DNA of 64,000 nucleotides. Source: Plesiomonas sp051652165. Lineage in GTDB: Bacteria > Pseudomonadota > Gammaproteobacteria > Enterobacterales > CAMTGL01. Location of the stretch: assembly GCF_051652165.1 (NCBI RefSeq), contig NZ_JBOFTR010000009.1, positions 18,190-82,189 of the forward strand, read 5' to 3'. Below are positions 60,764 to 64,000 of this stretch, one piece after another. The notes under the pieces were generated by a model. It saw only the letters and a program-made list of their open reading frames with translations. It made no database searches and was not told the origin of the DNA. A program made the translations under genes and the position numbers. Each line of letters starts with the position of its first letter. Positions within the stretch are counted from its first letter, which is position 1.

Positions 60764-62209
60764 ATGGAAGCGAAACAATTTAAAGTTGCAGCTTTATCGC
60801 TGGCTGTTTTTGGTGCATTAGCATCAACATCAGTTATGGCCAAGCAAGATGGTGAAAGCCAAGCTTATGGTGCAAACTACGAAAAATTTATTGAAGAATC
60901 GACACTGAGTGGCGGTTTATTTTATTTCCAACGTGATCGTGATCGTCGTGGTAGTGGTATTCCTGGTGCAAACCAAGATGCGCCTTACGCACCTAATTTA
61001 TCACATGCAACAACGCAAGTTGCATTGAACTTCAACTCAGGCTATGCGTGGGACTTTATCGGGTTAGATTTGGGCGGTTTCTATGCTTATGATTTAACAC
61101 AAGGTGGTACAGCAGTAGATCAAGAGAACGAGTTCTCTTTCGCCGGTAACAAATGGGGCGGTAACTTCAAAGATGGCCAACCACATAAAGGGGCGAGTTT
61201 AAGTACCGCTGCATTGAAATTTAAAGCCTTTGATGGTGCATTAACCGCTAAAGGTGGTTTGACTCAACTGTATGTTCCAGGTTTGCTTGGTGTTAACTGG
61301 TCTTACCAACCAGGTACCTATTTAGGTGGTCAAGTTGAAGGTAACTACGGTGGCCTTTACGTAACAGGTGCATATGCAACCGAGTATAAATCACCATGGT
61401 ACAGAGATACACAAAACTTCTCTCGTGCAAAAGCATGGATGGATCCGTTTGCTGCCGCTAACCAAATTGATTATATCTATGCTTTAGCAGCACGTTACAC
61501 CTTTAGCAATGGTTTAGGGCTGACTGCAGGTTTTGGTCAATCTGAAAACTATATGGATAGCTATTTTGCTAAAGCAGCCTATAAGTTTGATGTGCTTGGT
61601 GGATTAAACACGAGCTACCAATTCTACGGTTCTAAAACCGACACTTATGTTGGGCCAGACGGTAAAGATATTCAAACCTATGATGGTTTAGCATGGCAAC
61701 AAGCGTTAACTGCGGCGTTGAACTACAACCTGTATGATTTCCGTGCAGAAGCGTTGTTTACGAAGGCTGAAGGTGCTGAAGGCAACTACTTGCCTCGTTT
61801 AACCCGTGGTTATGGTAACTCACAAGGTGCAAATGAAATCTGGTGGGATTCTCGCTCTGACTGGAACGCAAACAATGAGAAGGCTATCTTCTTAGGCGTA
61901 ACACGTAAGCTTGATGATCTGATGGGTGCTCCGGGTTGGGCTGTTGGTGTCTCTGGTGCTTATGGCTGGGGCATGGAAAAAGGCGATGGTACAAAAGCCT
62001 CGAACGGTGCGGATACAGAAAAAGCACTTAACTTTGACGTAATGTATACATTACAGGATGGCTTGGCGAAAGGGACATTGTTTAAACTGCATTATACTAA
62101 GTATGAAAACAATATCCCATCTGACGCTGGCTGGACTGAATTACCAAACGTCTTTGCGTCTGAACACGATGTTAAGTTCCACATTATCATGCCGTTATCT
62201 TTCTTCTAA
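60764..62209 (+). CDS. chiP: OprD-family chitoporin-like outer-membrane porin
   Basis: 481 residues (E. coli ChiP/YbfM 468). A signal peptide (LSLAVFGALASTSVMA, about residues 11-27) is followed by a beta-barrel pattern of alternating Gly/aromatic residues, ending in Phe (PLSFF) as typical for outer-membrane barrels. FEESTLSGGLFYFQRDRDR-like N-terminal strands mark the OprD/ChiP group. Chitoporins admit chitosugars; the substrate here is inferred from family resemblance. In E. coli chiP is silenced by the sRNA ChiX through its leader. It stands alone with its own terminator; no chitinase or chb gene is in the window. Confidence 0.82.
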   Translation: MEAKQFKVAALSLAVFGALASTSVMAKQDGESQAYGANYEKFIEESTLSGGLFYFQRDRDRRGSGIPGANQDAPYAPNLSHATTQVALNFNSGYAWDFIGLDLGGFYAYDLTQGGTAVDQENEFSFAGNKWGGNFKDGQPHKGASLSTAALKFKAFDGALTAKGGLTQLYVPGLLGVNWSYQPGTYLGGQVEGNYGGLYVTGAYATEYKSPWYRDTQNFSRAKAWMDPFAAANQIDYIYALAARYTFSNGLGLTAGFGQSENYMDSYFAKAAYKFDVLGGLNTSYQFYGSKTDTYVGPDGKDIQTYDGLAWQQALTAALNYNLYDFRAEALFTKAEGAEGNYLPRLTRGYGNSQGANEIWWDSRSDWNANNEKAIFLGVTRKLDDLMGAPGWAVGVSGAYGWGMEKGDGTKASNGADTEKALNFDVMYTLQDGLAKGTLFKLHYTKYENNIPSDAGWTELPNVFASEHDVKFHIIMPLSFF

Positions 62210-62299
62210 TAATACAGAAAGGTTCTGTTGTATGAGTAAAATAGGCCAAGTTTAACTGACGTAATTATATTCAACAGTTAATACAAGGTCATTATCTCG

Positions 62300-62343
62300 G
62301 TCTGAGTTTGGTTTGTTGTATAACCATACTCAGACTTTTTTAT
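62300..62343 (+). terminator. Terminator after chiP
   Basis: GTCTGAGT with inner pairing, ACTCAGAC, then TTTTTTA. Confidence 0.85.
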
Positions 62344-62520
62344 TTGTAGTGTAGATAAGACACTGTGATAGAACATAAATATACAGATAGCGATAATATT
62401 GGCTAACCTAAACGATGTGTTAATTTTTTTGTAAATTAAAGCCTCATTTTTTACTTATCTCGTGCTGCACTATTGTTTAATAGCGATAGTATAATCATCA
62501 CCAGTGTCATACTGGGTTTG

Positions 62521-62622
62521 ATGTATTCTTGCCTGCTTAAACCGCTTAAACCGCTTAAACCGCTTAAACCGCTTAAACCGCTTAAACCGCTTAAACCGCT
62601 TAAACCGCTTAAACTATATTAG
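62521..62622 (+). CDS. Possible 33-residue Pro-Leu-Lys repeat mini-ORF
   Basis: ATG at 62521 opens MYSCLLK followed by eight Pro-Leu-Lys repeats and Leu-Tyr. It is encoded by the 9-bp array and remains open to a TAG. TATAAT occurs about 30 bp upstream, but the SD (GGG at -8) is poor. The frame could be an accident of a 9-bp repeat; expression is uncertain. Confidence 0.3.
   Translation: MYSCLLKPLKPLKPLKPLKPLKPLKPLKPLKLY
62533..62613. repeat. 9-bp tandem array (CCGCTTAAA)
   Basis: Eight perfect units preceded by one variant (CTGCTTAAA), 81 bp. No spacers, so not CRISPR. Confidence 0.97.
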
Positions 62623-62980
62623 GATCAATACTGTAAAAATAATATTAAAGCGAAATAATCTCTACATAGAGAAGAGTTGCTTTCTTATTAGAACAGTAAG
62701 TCAAATACAACATAATGCTCAACATAGCAAAGGGCTTAGGCATACAGCAAAATATCTTACCCAATGATAATTTTGGAAAAAGCCCAAAACAAAATACTTT
62801 CTCTTATGCAGTAAACACGCCGTAATCTGTTTTTTTAGACATAACTGCAATATGATCAGCTATCTCTTTTTTAGTAAGATGTAACCGTTATTTTTTATCA
62901 TTAAATATGCGGTAAATATCACGTTATAAGATAGATTTTATAAGGAGATCTGTCTTGGGTCTTACTTGAGGAGTATTAAG
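62623..62980. other. AT-rich region before the small secreted protein gene
   Basis: No ORF with an SD. It should hold the promoter of the following gene. Nothing else recognised. Confidence 0.4.
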
Positions 62981-63169
62981 ATGAAAGCTGTAATTCTTGT
63001 ATTATCACTTATGAGTGGAATATTCAGTGGTGCTGTTTTGGCAGCGAATGAACCTGTGACACAAACTCAGGCGCAATTAGCACCTAAAAACTATCTTGTC
63101 CAACTTTGTGTTGCTACTTTCCCTGGGGCAACGAATTTGTCAGATTGTTCTATTCATAATGGTAAATAA
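62981..63169 (+). CDS. Small secreted protein of unknown function
   Basis: 62 residues from the ATG at 62981, with GAGGAG seven bases upstream; an in-frame TTG five codons earlier overlaps this SD and is unlikely. Residues 1-22 form a classic signal peptide (VILVLSLMSGIFSGAVLA then AN). The mature part is about 40 residues with two Cys (in LCVAT and LSDCSIH), which could form a disulfide in the periplasm. No family recognised. A strong terminator follows, shared with the convergent tRNA array. Confidence 0.7.
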   Translation: MKAVILVLSLMSGIFSGAVLAANEPVTQTQAQLAPKNYLVQLCVATFPGATNLSDCSIHNGK

Positions 63170-63241
63170 AGGCTAATCACAGAAATTTATTTGGTGGATA
63201 GAAAATGGCTAGGAATGCTGTAGTGATTATGTTTACACAAT

Positions 63242-63271
63242 AAAAAAAGCGCCTTTCGGCGCTTTTTTTAT
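63242..63271. terminator. Bidirectional terminator of the small gene and the tRNA array
   Basis: AAAAAAAGCGCC-tttc-GGCGCTTTTTTTA, T-rich on both strands. Confidence 0.9.
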
Positions 63272-63277
63272 TTTAGA

Positions 63278-63353
63278 TGGTGGGTCGTGCAAGATTCGAA
63301 CTTGCGACCAATTGATTAAAAGTCAACTGCTCTACCGACTGAGCTAACGACCC
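63278..63353 (-). tRNA. tRNA-Lys (anticodon UUU), copy 1
   Basis: 76 nt with encoded CCA. Acceptor GGGTCGT pairs with ACGACCC; D-loop AGCTCAGTCGGTAGAG; anticodon loop CTTTTAA; T-loop GTTCGAATC. It is the last tRNA of the transcript, next to the terminator. Confidence 0.97.
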
Positions 63354-63455
63354 ATCCTAAAACGGTTTGTATTTTACTGACTGAATCAACAGAGTGATGT
63401 TTATTCAACGTGACTCAATGCTGTGTTCACTCAAACCTTCACTGAAGAAGGAAAT

Positions 63456-63531
63456 TGGTGGGCGATACCGGGTTCGAACCAGTGACCCCCTCCTTGTAAG
63501 GGAGGTGCTCTCCCAGCTGAGCTAATCGCCC
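63456..63531 (-). tRNA. tRNA-Val (anticodon UAC), copy 1
   Basis: 76 nt with encoded CCA. Acceptor GGGCGAT, anticodon loop CTTACAA within a CCTCC/GGAGG stem, T-arm GGTTCGAACC. Confidence 0.97.
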
Positions 63532-63576
63532 TGGGATTTTCTGCTACAAGCAACCTGTGCATGTAACGAGAAAAGA

Positions 63577-63652
63577 TGGTGGGTCGTGCAAGATTCGAAC
63601 TTGCGACCAATTGATTAAAAGTCAACTGCTCTACCGACTGAGCTAACGACCC
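63577..63652 (-). tRNA. tRNA-Lys (anticodon UUU), copy 2
   Basis: 76 nt, sequence as copy 1, exactly 299 bp away. Confidence 0.97.
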
Positions 63653-63754
63653 ATCCTAAAACGGTTTGTATTTTACTGACTGAATCAACAGAGTTATGTT
63701 TATTCAACGTGACTCAATGCCGTGTTCACTCAAACCTTCACTGAAGAAGGAAAT

Positions 63755-63830
63755 TGGTGGGCGATACCGGGTTCGAACCAGTGACCCCCTCCTTGTAAGG
63801 GAGGTGCTCTCCCAGCTGAGCTAATCGCCC
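63755..63830 (-). tRNA. tRNA-Val (anticodon UAC), copy 2
   Basis: 76 nt, sequence as copy 1, exactly 299 bp away. Confidence 0.97.
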
Positions 63831-63875
63831 TGGGATTTTCTGCTACAGGCAACATGTGCACATAACGAGAAAAGA

Positions 63876-63951
63876 TGGTGGGTCGTGCAAGATTCGAACT
63901 TGCGACCAATTGATTAAAAGTCAACTGCTCTACCGACTGAGCTAACGACCC
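63876..63951 (-). tRNA. tRNA-Lys (anticodon UUU), copy 3
   Basis: 76 nt, again 299 bp from the previous Lys copy. The array continues beyond the window on the upstream side. Confidence 0.97.
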
Positions 63952-64000
63952 ATCCTAAAACGGTTTGTATTTTACTGACTGAATCAACAGAGTTATGTTT

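Larger units (their letters stand above)
63278..64000. repeat. 299-bp tandem repeat containing tRNA-Lys and tRNA-Val
   Basis: Two full units and part of a third. The spacers are nearly identical, with single-base differences (for example GAGTG/GAGTT and AATGCTG/AATGCCG). Confidence 0.95.

Noticed and set aside
62533..62613. CRISPR-like direct repeats
   Set aside because: The 9-bp units are contiguous with no spacers and there are no cas genes.
63431..63924. Two minus-strand 64-codon ORFs across the tRNA-Lys/Val repeats
   Set aside because: They read through tRNA genes, have no SD, and are copies of each other because of the 299-bp repeat.

Overview
The window is chromosomal DNA from a gammaproteobacterium, most likely Enterobacterales or a close relative. 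Block after block follows the E. coli K-12 gene order: tktA-epd-pgk-fbaA-mscS; purMN/upp/hda; bepA/perM; bcp/gcvR/dapA/bamC/purC/ypfJ/tmcA/ypfN/dapE/yffB; narQ; napFDAGHBC; ypeA/yfeZ/yfeY/yfeX; crr-ptsI-ptsH-cysK-cysZ-zipA-ligA; then a Lys/Val tRNA cluster. Several extra genes (DUF2066, DUF2069, an M15 peptidase after dapE, a small winged-helix gene) are arrangements I associate with Vibrio, Aeromonas or Plesiomonas, so an early-branching, Plesiomonas-like lineage is an inference. The genus cannot be fixed from the sequence alone. I see no transposase, integrase, phage gene or CRISPR array.

Layout. 1-7.5 kb: the 3' end of yqcA, then transketolase and three consecutive sugar-phosphate/glycolytic genes, then the MscS channel. 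7.6-13.3 kb: purMN (minus, with a PurR-like box), upp, a DUF2066 secreted protein, hda and a DUF2069 membrane protein. 13.3-21.9 kb: the periplasmic chaperone/protease BepA, a TusA-like protein, PerM, Bcp, GcvR, DapA, BamC, PurC and the metallopeptidase YpfJ. 22.4-31.1 kb: one 8.7-kb gene for a cyclic beta-1,2-glucan synthase (NdvB type), placed between ypfJ and tmcA, which are neighbours in E. coli. 31.3-37 kb: tmcA, an intergenic region rich in tiny ORFs and hairpins, ypfN, an M15 carboxypeptidase coupled to dapE, and yffB. 37-47.4 kb: a small HTH protein, a VOC protein, the NarP/NarQ nitrate/nitrite two-component system and the divergent periplasmic nitrate reductase operon, with an FNR-like box between them. 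47.7-60.3 kb: ypeA, yfeZ, yfeY, yfeX, the general PTS genes, cysK, an unusual KAS III-like gene, cysZ, zipA and ligA. 60.7-64 kb: an OprD-type chitoporin with a structured leader, a repeat-containing mini-ORF, a small secreted protein, and a tRNA-Lys/tRNA-Val array built from 299-bp tandem units.

Most genes are housekeeping. The features that stand out are: a 19-copy TCTCA array upstream of ypfJ; a 9-bp array forming a Pro-Leu-Lys repeat mini-ORF; a 9-bp coding repeat in the DUF2066 gene; the ndvB insertion; and the tmcA-ypfN intergenic region. That region has two tiny ORFs behind consensus Shine-Dalgarno sequences, and a perfect hairpin that would hold the second start codon in its stem. Opposite it lies a 35-codon ORF that may use the same hairpin as its terminator.
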